Shown here one piece after another: positions 32,754 through 41,582 of a stretch of 64,000 nucleotides of DNA. Source of the stretch: JAILZP01 sp037444185 (GTDB lineage Bacteria; Bacillota; Desulfotomaculia; Desulfotomaculales; Desulfocucumaceae); the NCBI GenBank assembly GCA_037444185.1, contig JBBIMW010000002.1:1-64000 (forward strand), read 5' to 3'. Position 1 is the stretch's first letter, and every line of letters begins with the position of its first letter. A program made the translations under genes and the position numbers. The notes below the pieces were generated by a model, which was given only the letters and a program-made list of their open reading frames with translations, had not been told where the DNA came from and searched no databases.

Positions 32754-34569
32754 TGCCAGGCGGCGGCCGGGGGGGGATTTTTCCCGCCACCAGGTAATGA
32801 TTTGCTCGGGAACCGGCTGTACATCTTCCGGGGGCATGCCTTTAAAGGACGAGCTGGACAGGCGCCTTGCGGAAAGAGGCATCCTTGATGATGTGAAGGT
32901 GGTAAAAACGGGTTGTTTCGGCTTTTGTAAGCTGGGCCCCATACTGGTGGTTCACCCCGGGGCAGTTTTTTACCACAATGTTTCAGTGACGGACATACCG
33001 GATATTGTATCGGACCATTTCGTCAACAAAAAGGTGGTGGACAGGCTTCTTTACGAAGATCCCGGAACCGGCGTGAAGGAAAGAAACATCCACCGCATCC
33101 ACTTCTTCAGCACCCAGGTTCGCTTGGCACTGCGGCACTGCGGCTTGATCAATCCCGAAGATATATATGAGTATATTGCCGCCGGGGGTTATTTTACTTT
33201 GGAGGACTGCCTGCACCGCAGAAACCCCGGGCAGATAATCGGCGACATTAAAAAATCGGGTCTGCGGGGGCGGGGGGGCGGCGGATTCCCCGTGGGACTG
33301 AAGTGGGAGGCCGCCCGGGCCGCCCCGGGAGCGGTGAAATACGTGGTCTGCAATGCCGACGAGGGCGATCCCGGGGCCTTTATGGACCGCAGCATACTGG
33401 AGGGCGATCCGCACAGTGTGCTGGAGGCCATGACCATTGCCGGCTACGCCGTGGGCGCCGGAGAAGGATATATTTACGTCAGGGCCGAGTATCCCATCGC
33501 CCTTGACCGGCTGGAAAGGGCCATCAAGCAGTCCGGGGATCTCGGCCTTTTGGGCGGGAACATTCTGGGCAGTGGATTCGGGTTTGAAATAGACATCCGC
33601 ATCGGGGCCGGCGCCTTTGTCTGCGGCGAGGAGACGGCACTGCTCAAATCGGCCATGGGCATGAGGGGCGAGCCCCGCCCCCGGCCGCCGTACCCCGCCC
33701 AGTGCGGGCTGTGGGGAAAGCCGACCCTGCTGAACAATGTGGAGACCTTTGCCAACATACCGGTGATACTGTCCCGGGGACCGGACTGGTATGCCTCCCT
33801 GGGCACCGAAAATAGCAAGGGCACCAAGGTGTTTTCCCTGGCGGGGAAAATAGTGAACACCGGCCTTATCGAGGTGCCCATGGGCACTACCCTGCGCCGG
33901 ATAATATTCGATATTGGCGGGGGAATACCCAATGGAAAGAAGTTCAAGGCGGTCCAGACCGGAGGCCCCTCCGGCGGCTGTTTGCCCGGAAAATACCTGG
34001 ACACCCCCGTCGACTACGAGTCTCTCAAGACAGCGGGATCCATAATGGGCTCCGGAGGCCTCATCGTCATGGACGAGGACGACTGTATGGTGGACATAGC
34101 CAAGTTTTACCTGCAGTTCAGCCAGGATGAATCGTGCGGCAAATGCACCCCGTGCCGGGTGGGCACCAGGAGAATGCTGGAGATATTGGAGAGGATCACC
34201 GGGGGCGGGGGCGAAATGAAGGATCTCATGGAACTGGAGGAGTTGTCCAGGGAGATAATGGACGCATCCCTTTGCGGACTGGGACAGACCGCCCCCAATC
34301 CGGTGCTTTCCACCCTTTTGCATTTCCGGGACGAGTACGAGGCCCACATTGTGAACAAGGAATGTCCGGCCGGGGTCTGCCGTGGCCTTTTGGAATACGC
34401 CGTGGATGAGGACAAGTGTATTTCTTGCGGACTTTGTGTCAGGGCCTGTGTGGCCGACGCCATAAGCGGGGAGAAGAAAGGCCGGCCCTATTTCATCGAC
34501 CGGCAGAAATGCCTCAAGTGCGGCGCCTGTGAGGCAAAATGCCCCAAGGGTGCGATATGCGCCCACTGA
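32695..34569 (+). CDS. NuoF/HydB-like NADH-binding iron-sulfur flavoprotein
   Basis: About 624 residues. Domains in order: N-terminal thioredoxin-like [2Fe-2S] (CSGTGCTSSGG, KTGCFGFCKLGP); FMN/NADH-binding NuoF core (GLRGRGGGGFPVG, ADEGDPGAFMDR, GEETALL); SLBB; a 4Fe-4S site CGKCTPCRVGTRR; and two C-terminal 4Fe-4S motifs (CISCGLCVRAC, CLKCGACEAKC). This is the diaphorase subunit of electron-bifurcating [FeFe] hydrogenases and NAD-dependent formate dehydrogenases. No catalytic subunit follows: the next stretch is non-coding and then comes ddl on the other strand. The ATG at 32695 follows GGTGA by eight bases; a GTG at 32683 is possible. Confidence 0.93.
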   Translation: MIRGLKDLEQIRNRLRPEIDARRRPGGDFSRHQVMICSGTGCTSSGGMPLKDELDRRLAERGILDDVKVVKTGCFGFCKLGPILVVHPGAVFYHNVSVTDIPDIVSDHFVNKKVVDRLLYEDPGTGVKERNIHRIHFFSTQVRLALRHCGLINPEDIYEYIAAGGYFTLEDCLHRRNPGQIIGDIKKSGLRGRGGGGFPVGLKWEAARAAPGAVKYVVCNADEGDPGAFMDRSILEGDPHSVLEAMTIAGYAVGAGEGYIYVRAEYPIALDRLERAIKQSGDLGLLGGNILGSGFGFEIDIRIGAGAFVCGEETALLKSAMGMRGEPRPRPPYPAQCGLWGKPTLLNNVETFANIPVILSRGPDWYASLGTENSKGTKVFSLAGKIVNTGLIEVPMGTTLRRIIFDIGGGIPNGKKFKAVQTGGPSGGCLPGKYLDTPVDYESLKTAGSIMGSGGLIVMDEDDCMVDIAKFYLQFSQDESCGKCTPCRVGTRRMLEILERITGGGGEMKDLMELEELSREIMDASLCGLGQTAPNPVLSTLLHFRDEYEAHIVNKECPAGVCRGLLEYAVDEDKCISCGLCVRACVADAISGEKKGRPYFIDRQKCLKCGACEAKCPKGAICAH

Positions 34570-34810
34570 ACCTGACTAATTCTGTATTCCTTGGCCGCAT
34601 CCCGCGTCCAAATCGCCGTCCGTGGCGGCCAATCTCAAGAGACTGTAACAGTCTCCGGCATATCGCCCTTTTGGCGCCCTTCCCCCTTCAATACCGCCCT
34701 CCAATGCCCTGTTCTCCCTATCCTGGCAAGGGGGTTTGTAAGGGGGTGCGCCCCCTTACGATTGCGGGGTGCTCAGGACGCGCAGCGTCCGTCGAAGGGG
34801 CGGCAGCCCC
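34570..34810. repeat. Hairpin-rich intergenic region with a second dispersed repeat
   Basis: 34573-34595 resembles the inverted core of the main repeat family (TTCTGTATTCCTT). 34661-34723 is about 80% identical, without gaps, to 50093-50155. Three tight hairpins follow: GTAAGGGGG/CCCCCTTAC (34738-34746 with 34751-34759), GGACGC/GCGTCC (34776-34781 with 34785-34790) and GGGGC/GCCCC (34797-34801 with 34806-34810). No coding frame is credible here. Confidence 0.65.
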
Positions 34811-34817
34811 TGGCGAA

Positions 34818-34869
34818 CAAGAAAAGCGATACTTTTTTCAGCTATTAGGCGATGAAATCGCTTTTCTTG
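34818..34869 (-). terminator. Inverted repeat at the end of ddl
   Basis: Perfect 13-base arms (34818-34830 and 34857-34869) with a 26-base loop that contains the ddl stop codon. On the minus strand the distal arm ends CGCTTTTCTTG, giving a modest U-tract. It can terminate ddl, and possibly readthrough from the NuoF side. Confidence 0.55.
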
Positions 34870-35984
34870 CTTCCCGGAAGTTCAAGGGTGGTGCGGGACC
34901 GGCTCCTGTCCCGGTGCCTCTCCATGGCCAGATGGATCAGGCGGTCCAGCAGATCCCGGTAGCTGATGCCGGTGGCCTCCCATAGCTTCGGATACATGCT
35001 GAACCTGGTGAAGCCCGGAATGGTGTTTATTTCATTCACCAGCACCCCGCCGTCCTCCCGGCGCAGGAAAAAGTCAACCCTGGCCAGGCCGGCGCAGTCC
35101 AGGGCCTTATACACGGTCACCGCCAGTTCCTGCAGCCTGGCCACGGTTTCCCGGGGCAGGTCGGCGGGTATCACCAGTTCGGAGAGTCCGTCCACATACT
35201 TTGCCTCGTAGTCATAGAATTCCTTCAGAGGGATTATTTCGCCCGGCAGGGAGGCCGCAGGTTCATCATTCCCCAGCACGCTCACCTCCACCTCCCTGGC
35301 GTCGATGAATTCCTCCACAATAATCCTGCGGTCGTATTCCGCCGCCAGATCCATGGCCCCGGTCAGTTCCCCCCGGTTGTTCACTTTGGATACGCCCACG
35401 CTGGACCCCAGATTGGCCGGTTTGATAAAGCACGGGTACCCGATCTTCTCTTCCACCTCCGCCGCAATCGAATCCGGATGTTTTTCCCAGGCGCTGCGCA
35501 GGCATGGCCGGAACCGCGCCTGGGGCAGGCCGTGCTGGGCCAGCACCGTTTTCATTAAAATCTTGTCCATGCCCAGGGAAGACCCCAGAACTCCCGCCCC
35601 CACGTACGGTATCCCGGCCAGTTCCAGCAGTCCCTGGACCGTTCCGTCCTCGCCGCAGGTGCCGTGCAGCACCGGGAAGACCACGTCCACTTCGCCGGAT
35701 TCCCTGCAAGATCCGTCCAGGGCCACCAGTTTTCTGACGCCGGGATCGGCGGGCAAAAAAACCGCAGCGGCACCCCCGTCCCCGCCGCCTTCCGCCCCCC
35801 GTCCCCTCATCCCTTCCGGGGTGACCCCGGCCAGCCATCTTCCCTCCCGGGTAATGCCCACCGGGATAACCTCGTACTTGTCTTTGTCAAGGGCGGCCAT
35901 CACCGACTCCGCAGAATTCAGGGACACCTCATGCTCTCCGGATCTCCCCCCGAATAGTACCGCCACCCGCTTTTTATCTCCCAC
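34845..35984 (-). CDS. ddl: D-alanine--D-alanine ligase
   Basis: Ddl joins two D-alanines for peptidoglycan precursors. 379 residues with an ATP-grasp fold: FGGRSGEHEVSLNSAESV at the N-terminus, CFIKPANLGSSVGV, the omega-loop FYDYEAKYVDG whose Tyr favours D-Ala over D-lactate, and the metal site VNEINTIPGFT. GTG start with GGGAG about ten bases upstream. The C-terminal residues SKKSDFIA are encoded inside the terminator hairpin. Confidence 0.95.
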   Translation of the reverse strand: MGDKKRVAVLFGGRSGEHEVSLNSAESVMAALDKDKYEVIPVGITREGRWLAGVTPEGMRGRGAEGGGDGGAAAVFLPADPGVRKLVALDGSCRESGEVDVVFPVLHGTCGEDGTVQGLLELAGIPYVGAGVLGSSLGMDKILMKTVLAQHGLPQARFRPCLRSAWEKHPDSIAAEVEEKIGYPCFIKPANLGSSVGVSKVNNRGELTGAMDLAAEYDRRIIVEEFIDAREVEVSVLGNDEPAASLPGEIIPLKEFYDYEAKYVDGLSELVIPADLPRETVARLQELAVTVYKALDCAGLARVDFFLRREDGGVLVNEINTIPGFTRFSMYPKLWEATGISYRDLLDRLIHLAMERHRDRSRSRTTLELPGSKKSDFIA

Positions 35985-36256
35985 CGCACATCATCTCCCG
36001 CATTTCATCTTCAGATGGTGCCGCCCCGGCACGGATTTTGTTCCCATTTCCCCGAATATTGATATTATATATATTCTCCGGACTTTTTTCTATAACCCCA
36101 ATCATAATCGTCATCTTCAGTGTCAGCCCGGGGCCGCGTCCCGGAAAAAACTTGTGGGGCTTTGTTTCCAGCCTCCGGCAGGCCGGCATGGTCAATCCGG
36201 CCATAATATTCCCTTCCCCATCCATCCCCATTCTGGATTCCGGCCCCTGGGTGCCT
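35985..36256. other. Upstream region of ddl, no gene seen
   Basis: No frame here has a credible ribosome site together with protein-like composition. It should contain the ddl promoter; an AT-rich patch around 36055-36075 is the best candidate, but no clear -35/-10 pair stands out. The right end resembles the dispersed repeat (CATTCTGGATTCCGG, then the core). Confidence 0.4.
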
Positions 36257-36466
36257 GGTTCCGACAGAATTAAGGATGCGGTATGAGCTGCTTACAGGCA
36301 GATCATGCCGTNNNNNNNNNNNNNNNNNNNNNNNNNNNNNNNNNNNNNNNNNNNNNNNNNNNNNNNNNNNNNNNNNNNNNNNNNNNNNNNNNNNNNNNNN
36401 NNNNNNNNNNNGGTTCCGACAGAATTAAGGATGCGGTATGAGCTGCTTACAGGCAGATCATGCCGT
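36257..36466. other. Assembly gap flanked by identical 55-base ends
   Basis: Exactly 100 N (36312-36411). The 55 bases before the gap (36257-36311) and after it (36412-36466) are identical, from GGTTCCGACAGAATTAAGG to GCAGATCATGCCGT. This is what two contigs from a k=55 de Bruijn assembly look like when joined by a fixed-size placeholder. The shared 55-mer includes the dispersed-repeat core, which may be why assembly broke here. The real distance may be zero (simple overlap) or unknown. Confidence 0.85.
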
Positions 36467-36844
36467 CAGTACAAGCTGTTCTAATAGTTTTCTGAATTAC
36501 ACCGCCGCCTATGCATTTTTTGCCGGGCGGCGTCCGGATGTGCCCGGGCATTTAATAAATGCAGCAATGCATTTTGAGTAAACCTTTATAGCCAACGGGC
36601 TGGCTGATAATCCGGAAAAGGTTTTGATGCAGCGGGGCATTTATATGCAACATGTTAATATTTTAAAATTTACAGATAATTTATATTTTTGGGGCTTATT
36701 CTTTCGATTAATTTAAGGGCGGCATTTTTGCATAATATCATCAGGAACAGGAAAGGGGGGATGGTGGTGTTTTTGTCCTTTGATGGCGCCGCCGCAGGCG
36801 GTTTGGAGTTCTTTCATGAAAAAAAGTCGGGGGTGGATTATTGA
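36467..36844 (+). promoter_or_regulatory. Regulatory region of the permease/aminotransferase/AOR operon
   Basis: A non-coding 380-base region rich in AT and palindromes. GCATTT-containing elements recur: GCATTTTTTGC (36513-36523), the palindrome GCATTTAATAAATGC (36548-36562), GCATTTTG (36569-36576) and GCATTTATATGC (36637-36648). They lie about 80-210 bases upstream of the -24/-12 element at 36718-36731, the range used by enhancer-binding proteins. TGCCCGGGCA (36541-36550) is another palindrome. Confidence 0.55.
36718..36731 (+). promoter_or_regulatory. Sigma-54 (-24/-12) promoter
   Basis: GGC at 36718-36720 and TTTGCA at 36727-36732 place the invariant GG (36718-36719) and GC (36730-36731) exactly ten bases apart, as sigma-54 requires. 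Transcription would start near 36743, about 100 bases before the permease start. A sigma-54 activator is encoded at the end of the same gene cluster. Confidence 0.6.
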
Positions 36845-38260
36845 ATGACGAATCAGAACAGTGGCTTTGAAAAGGTTTTAAACCGCTGGGACGTTTTTGC
36901 CCTGGCCTTCGGGGCCATGATCGGTTGGGGCTGGGTGATACTATCCGGCGAGTGGATAATATCCGCCGGTTCCATTGGTGCGATGCTGGCCTTCGGGCTG
37001 GGCAGCATAGTAGTGATATTTGTCGGGCTGGCCTACTCCGAACTCACGTCGGCCATGCCCAAGGTGGGCGGGGAACATGTTTTTTGCTACCGCGCCATGG
37101 GTGTGACCGCATCCTTCATAGCCACCTGGGCAATTATACTCAGCTATGTATCGGTGGTGGCCTTCGAGGCCGTGGCCCTTCCCACGGTGGTGGAGTATCT
37201 CTTTCCCAACTACAAGCAAGGTTATCTCTGGACCGTCGCCGGCTGGGACGTATACGCCAGTTGGGTGGCGGTGGGGGTGGCGGGGTCCATTGTGCTGACC
37301 TGGGTCAACTATGTGGGTATAAGGACGGCGGCGTTTTTTCAGGCGGTGTTCACGGTGATGATCGCCGTCGCCGGAATTATGTTGGTCACCGGTAGCCTGT
37401 TCACCGGCAGCACAGAGAAAATGGCGCCTTTTTTTGACAACGGCATGAAGGGCATTATGGCGGTGCTGATTATGACCCCATTCATGTTTGTGGGGTTTAA
37501 CGTCATTCCCCAGGCGGCTGAGGAGATCAACCTCCCTTACAAATCCATCGGCAAGGTGCTGATTCTGTCTGTCTTCATGGCGGCCCTGTTTTACATGTTG
37601 ATTATTTTCGGCGTTTCCCGGGCGTTGACCCCGGCGGAAATGAAAGCCTCCAAACTGGTTACCGCCGACGCCATGGCGGCTCTGCTCGGCGGGCCCTGGG
37701 CCGGAAAGCTGCTGATACTGGGCGGTATCGCCGGCATAATTTCCAGTTGGAACGGATTTTACATCGGCGCCAGCCGGGCCATATACGCCATGGCCAGGGC
37801 GAAAATGCTGCCCGGCTTCCTGGCTTACATCCATCCCAAATACAAGACGCCCACCAACGCCGTTTTGTTAATCGGAGCGCTGTCCGTCATGGCTCCGCTG
37901 TTCGGGCGCAAAATGCTGGTCTGGCTGGTGGAGGCCGGCGGACTCAGCATATGTGTGGCCTACCTGCTGGTCTGTATAGCCTTTGTGGTGTTGAGGCACC
38001 GCGAGCCCGATATGCCCAGACCTTTCCAGGTCAGTAACGGCAAGCTGGTGGGCTATGTCGCCATAATACTTTCCGTGGGCTTTTGCCTCCTCTATCTGCC
38101 CGGCAGTCCCTCGGCCCTGGTGTGGCCGTACGAGTGGGCAATCATTGGCGGCTGGACGGTGTTGGGGGTGGTTTTTTATTTCTGGGCCAGGACAACATAC
38201 GGCAGCAATGCTGCGGACTCCTTCATGCGCCGGGAGGTGTTCCCGGCGGACAGGCGGTAG
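36845..38260 (+). CDS. APC family amino acid permease
   Basis: A 471-residue inner-membrane transporter with about 12 helices. The APC signature GAMIGWGWVILSG lies near residue 23, followed by GLAYSELTSAMPKVGGEHVF; GASRAIYAMARAKMLPGFL lies near residue 310. Substrate specificity is not visible. First gene of the operon; the next gene starts 55 bases downstream. It probably imports the amine or amino acid used by the two enzymes that follow. Confidence 0.9.
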   Translation: MTNQNSGFEKVLNRWDVFALAFGAMIGWGWVILSGEWIISAGSIGAMLAFGLGSIVVIFVGLAYSELTSAMPKVGGEHVFCYRAMGVTASFIATWAIILSYVSVVAFEAVALPTVVEYLFPNYKQGYLWTVAGWDVYASWVAVGVAGSIVLTWVNYVGIRTAAFFQAVFTVMIAVAGIMLVTGSLFTGSTEKMAPFFDNGMKGIMAVLIMTPFMFVGFNVIPQAAEEINLPYKSIGKVLILSVFMAALFYMLIIFGVSRALTPAEMKASKLVTADAMAALLGGPWAGKLLILGGIAGIISSWNGFYIGASRAIYAMARAKMLPGFLAYIHPKYKTPTNAVLLIGALSVMAPLFGRKMLVWLVEAGGLSICVAYLLVCIAFVVLRHREPDMPRPFQVSNGKLVGYVAIILSVGFCLLYLPGSPSALVWPYEWAIIGGWTVLGVVFYFWARTTYGSNAADSFMRREVFPADRR

Positions 38261-38315
38261 AAGGGATTGTCATGACTGCTTGATTGAAAAATAAGTAATG
38301 CGGGGAGGTATAGAA

Positions 38316-39659
38316 TTGATCATTGAATCAGCAACCCCCAAAGTGACCCTGGTGCCCGGGCCCAGGGGCCAGGAACTGCTTGAGAGAAAATTAAAGGTGG
38401 TGTCAAGGGGAGTCTCAAACGCCACCCCGGTTTTTGTGGACGAGGCCAGGGGCGCCGTGGTCAAGGATGTGGACGGCAATGTATTTATCGATTTTTACGG
38501 GGGTATCGCCACGCTGAATGCGGGGCACTGCCCGGAACCGGTGGTGAGGGCAATCCAGAGGCAGGCGGAAAAGATTCTGCACACCTGCTTCATGGTGACA
38601 ATGTACGAACCTTACGTGGAGCTGGCGGAAATGCTTGTCTCCCTGGCGCCGGGACAGTTCCCCAAAAAAGTGATGCTGGCCAACAGCGGTGCCGAGGCCG
38701 TTGAAAATGCCGTGAAAATAGCCCGCTTCCACTCCAAAAGAACCGGCATCGTGGCCTTTGAATGCGCCTTCCACGGCCGCACCCTGATGACCATGAGCCT
38801 CACCAGTAAAGTGAAGCCTTATAAATTCGGCTTTGGCCCCTTCGCCCCCGAGGTCTACAAGGTGCCTTCGGCCTACTGTTACCGCTGCTACTACAACTCA
38901 TCCCATCCGGGCTGCGGCATGCACTGCCTGGAGAGATTCGACAGGTTCTTTGCGGCGGAGGTCGCTCCGGAAAATATCGCCGCCATGATCATCGAGCCGG
39001 TACAGGGAGAGGGCGGCTTCATCGTTCCCCCGCCGGAATTCCTTCCCGGACTGAAAGCCATTTGTGAAAAGCACGGCGTTATTTTCATCGCCGACGAGAT
39101 TCAGACGGGATTCGGCAGGACCGGGAAGATGTTTGCGGTGGAACACTGGGGTGTGGAACCTGATATAATAACCGTGGCCAAAGCCGTCGCCAGCGGAATG
39201 CCTTTAAGCGGCGTAATAGGCAGGGCTGAAATAATGGACGGGCCGGATCCCGGCCACATAGGCGGGACCTACGGGGGCAACCCCATCTCCTGTGCGGCGG
39301 GCCTGGCCTCCATCAGGCATATCCAGGAAACCGGCCTGCCGGACAGGGCGGATATGCTGGGACGCAAAGCCCTGGACAGACTCAATGCCCTCAAGGAAAA
39401 GCACCCCGCCGTCGGTGACGTTCGCGGTTTGGGCAACATGGTGGCCATGGAGCTGGTCAAGGACCGCAAAACAAAAGAGCCGGACAAAGACACGGTGGCC
39501 AGGATCACCGGCGAATGTCTGAAGCGCGGCCTGATTATCATTTCCGCCGGCATCTTCAGCAATGTCATCAGGATGATGATGCCGCTGTCCATCACCGGCC
39601 ATCAGTTTGAAAAGGGCTTTGAAATACTGGAAGAAGTCATGTCCGATGTATTAAAATAG
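38316..39659 (+). CDS. Class III (omega) aminotransferase, GABA aminotransferase-like
   Basis: PLP enzyme, 447 residues from a TTG at 38316 that follows GGGGAGG by seven bases; an ATG at 38298 lacks a ribosome site. It has NSGAEAVENAVKIAR (phosphate site), the aminotransferase III stretch IFIADEIQTGFGRTGK and the PLP lysine near residue 289 in VAKAVASGMPLSG. This family moves terminal amino groups of 4-aminobutyrate, beta-alanine, ornithine or similar, giving an aldehyde. The next gene, an aldehyde oxidoreductase, suits that product. The exact substrate is inferred only as an omega-amino acid. Confidence 0.92.
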   Translation: MIIESATPKVTLVPGPRGQELLERKLKVVSRGVSNATPVFVDEARGAVVKDVDGNVFIDFYGGIATLNAGHCPEPVVRAIQRQAEKILHTCFMVTMYEPYVELAEMLVSLAPGQFPKKVMLANSGAEAVENAVKIARFHSKRTGIVAFECAFHGRTLMTMSLTSKVKPYKFGFGPFAPEVYKVPSAYCYRCYYNSSHPGCGMHCLERFDRFFAAEVAPENIAAMIIEPVQGEGGFIVPPPEFLPGLKAICEKHGVIFIADEIQTGFGRTGKMFAVEHWGVEPDIITVAKAVASGMPLSGVIGRAEIMDGPDPGHIGGTYGGNPISCAAGLASIRHIQETGLPDRADMLGRKALDRLNALKEKHPAVGDVRGLGNMVAMELVKDRKTKEPDKDTVARITGECLKRGLIIISAGIFSNVIRMMMPLSITGHQFEKGFEILEEVMSDVLK

Positions 39660-39697
39660 TGACAGGGAGCTGCCGGCAATTTCAAGGGGGGATAATA

Positions 39698-41449
39698 ATG
39701 AAGGGTTTTTTCGGAAAATTGCTCAGAATCAATCTTGCGGAAAAATCGCACACTGTTGAAGACATACCCGGGCAGGTGTTGAGGAGTTATCTCGGGGGCA
39801 AGGGGCTGGGGTCCCACCTTTTGCTGGACAATGTCCCAGCCGGCGCCGACCCCCTTTCCCCGGACAACCGGATCATATTTACGACGGGTCCGGCCACCGG
39901 CACCATCATGATCGGCTCCAGTCGGTACGGTATCTACAGCAAATCTCCCCTGACCGGCCTTTATGCGGAGTCCTACGCCGGGGGCAGGGTGGCCCCGGCG
40001 ATCCGGCGGACGGGATATGACGCCGTCATCATCGAGGGCGCCGCCCCTTCTCCGGTATACCTGGAAATAAGCCACCAGGATGTAAAATATCATGATGCGG
40101 GCCATCTTTGGGGGAAGGACACCTATGCCACAGAGGACGCCGTGCTTTCGGCGGCGGGGGATCCCGGCGCCCAGGCGGTGGTCATCGGCCCGGCCGGAGA
40201 AAACATGGTACGGTTCGCCTGTGTGGAAAACAACTACTGGCGGTCAGCCGGGCGGACCGGCATGGGGGCGGTGATGGGCTCGAAAAAACTGAAGGCCGTT
40301 GTGTTTCACGGCCGGGCCCGGTGCCAGATCGCCGACCCTGAACTGCTGAAGGAGGTGGTGGGGCGCATCCGTGAAAAGGCGCATGACAATCCCGGGGTGA
40401 AGGCCTACCAGACCTACGGCACGCCGGTGATGGTGAAAATTCTAAACGGCGCCAAGTGCTTCCCCACCCGCTACTGGTCCGACGGAGTTTACCACCTTTG
40501 GCAGGAAATCAGCGGTGACGCTCACCAGCAGAGGTTCATGGTGAAGGCCCGGTCCTGCCCCCAGTGTTTTTTGGCCTGCGGCAAGGACACCCTTGTATCC
40601 GGAGGGAGGCACGCCGGATTACGGCTGGAAGGACCGGAATATGAAACCATATACTCCTTCGGGGGGCTTTGCTGCATAGACCGCCTGGACGAGATAATGC
40701 ACCTGAACGACCTGTGCGATCGTCTGGGCCTTGACACCATCACCGCCGGCAACCTGGTGGCGCTGGTGATGGAGGCCTGCGCCAGGGGCAGGCTGGACCT
40801 GGGACTTAAATACGGCGATGCCGCCGGCGCGGCCCGGCTGGTAAAGGACATGGCCGGGCTGGAGGGCATAGGCGCGGACCTTGCCATGGGAATCAGATTT
40901 TTCAGCAAAAAATACGGGCTGGAGGATATGGCCGTCCACGTCAAGGGGCTGGAACCGCCGGGCTACGACCCCAGGGTGTTGAAGGGAATGGGGTTGGCCT
41001 ACGCCACTTCCACCCGCGGCGCCTGCCACCTGCGGGCCACATTTTACAAACCCGAGCTGAGCGGCATGATTGACCCCGCCACCACAGAGGGGAAAGCCGC
41101 CCTGTTCGTCGAGTTCGAAAACCGGCTGACCATTTTCAATGCGCAGATACTTTGCGTGTTTTTCCGGGATCTGGTGCAGTGGGAAGACCTTATTCCCGTC
41201 ATCAAGGCCTGCACCGGATGGGACTACACCAGGGAGGAACTGGAAAAGATGGCCAATGACATCGTCACCCTGACCCGCCGTTTCAACGCCCGGGAGGGGG
41301 CCGGAAAGGGAATGGACACCCTGCCGCCGAGGTTTTTCAACGAATCGATTAATGGCGGACAAAACATCATCACCCGGGAGGAGATGCGGGTGATGGTGGA
41401 CGGCTATTACCGGCTCAGGGGCTGGGACGACAGTGGAAATCCTTTGTAA
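39698..41449 (+). CDS. aor: Tungsten-type aldehyde:ferredoxin oxidoreductase
   Basis: 583 residues from the ATG at 39698, with AAGGGGGG upstream. Domain 1 starts GKLLRINLAEK, then GKGLGSHLL and GRTGMGAVMGSKKLKAV, the bis-tungstopterin region. The 4Fe-4S cysteines are Cys287, Cys290 and Cys294 (CPQCFLAC) and Cys486, nearly the positions in the Pyrococcus enzyme. It oxidises aldehydes to acids and reduces ferredoxin. Placed after an aminotransferase and permease, it probably handles the semialdehyde formed from an imported amino acid. Confidence 0.93.
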   Translation: MKGFFGKLLRINLAEKSHTVEDIPGQVLRSYLGGKGLGSHLLLDNVPAGADPLSPDNRIIFTTGPATGTIMIGSSRYGIYSKSPLTGLYAESYAGGRVAPAIRRTGYDAVIIEGAAPSPVYLEISHQDVKYHDAGHLWGKDTYATEDAVLSAAGDPGAQAVVIGPAGENMVRFACVENNYWRSAGRTGMGAVMGSKKLKAVVFHGRARCQIADPELLKEVVGRIREKAHDNPGVKAYQTYGTPVMVKILNGAKCFPTRYWSDGVYHLWQEISGDAHQQRFMVKARSCPQCFLACGKDTLVSGGRHAGLRLEGPEYETIYSFGGLCCIDRLDEIMHLNDLCDRLGLDTITAGNLVALVMEACARGRLDLGLKYGDAAGAARLVKDMAGLEGIGADLAMGIRFFSKKYGLEDMAVHVKGLEPPGYDPRVLKGMGLAYATSTRGACHLRATFYKPELSGMIDPATTEGKAALFVEFENRLTIFNAQILCVFFRDLVQWEDLIPVIKACTGWDYTREELEKMANDIVTLTRRFNAREGAGKGMDTLPPRFFNESINGGQNIITREEMRVMVDGYYRLRGWDDSGNPL

Positions 41450-41477
41450 CAGAGCGCCGGTCCGGTCCCCGAACCCT

Positions 41478-41533
41478 TCCCATTCTTACTCCTGTCTCTT
41501 GACGGAATAAGGAATGCAGCATAAGCTATTTTT
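41478..41533 (+). repeat. Dispersed intergenic repeat, right-end copy
   Basis: CCCATTCTTACTCCTGTCTC then TTGACGGAATAAGGAATGCA and GCATAAGCTATTTTT. A second short match to the core (GGAATGCAGCATGAGG, 41580-41595) overlaps the start codon of the following gene. The hairpin GCCGCTGG/CCAGCGGC (41537-41544 with 41553-41560) lies between. Confidence 0.75.
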
Positions 41534-41582
41534 AGGGCCGCTGGCCATGCCGCCAGCGGCGGGCAGTAAAGAGGGAAATGGA

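Noticed and set aside
32983..34566. A 527-codon minus-strand frame opposite the NuoF-like gene
   Set aside because: Antisense shadow; the plus frame contains the FMN, NADH and Fe-S motifs.
35974..36231. An 85-codon open frame upstream of ddl (minus strand)
   Set aside because: No ribosome site, no recognisable domain, odd composition, and it overlaps the ddl start region; more likely leader DNA.
36412..36466. The 55-base direct repeat around the N run considered as a biological duplication or attachment site
   Set aside because: Its exact length of 55 and position at both contig ends are better explained by assembly overlap.
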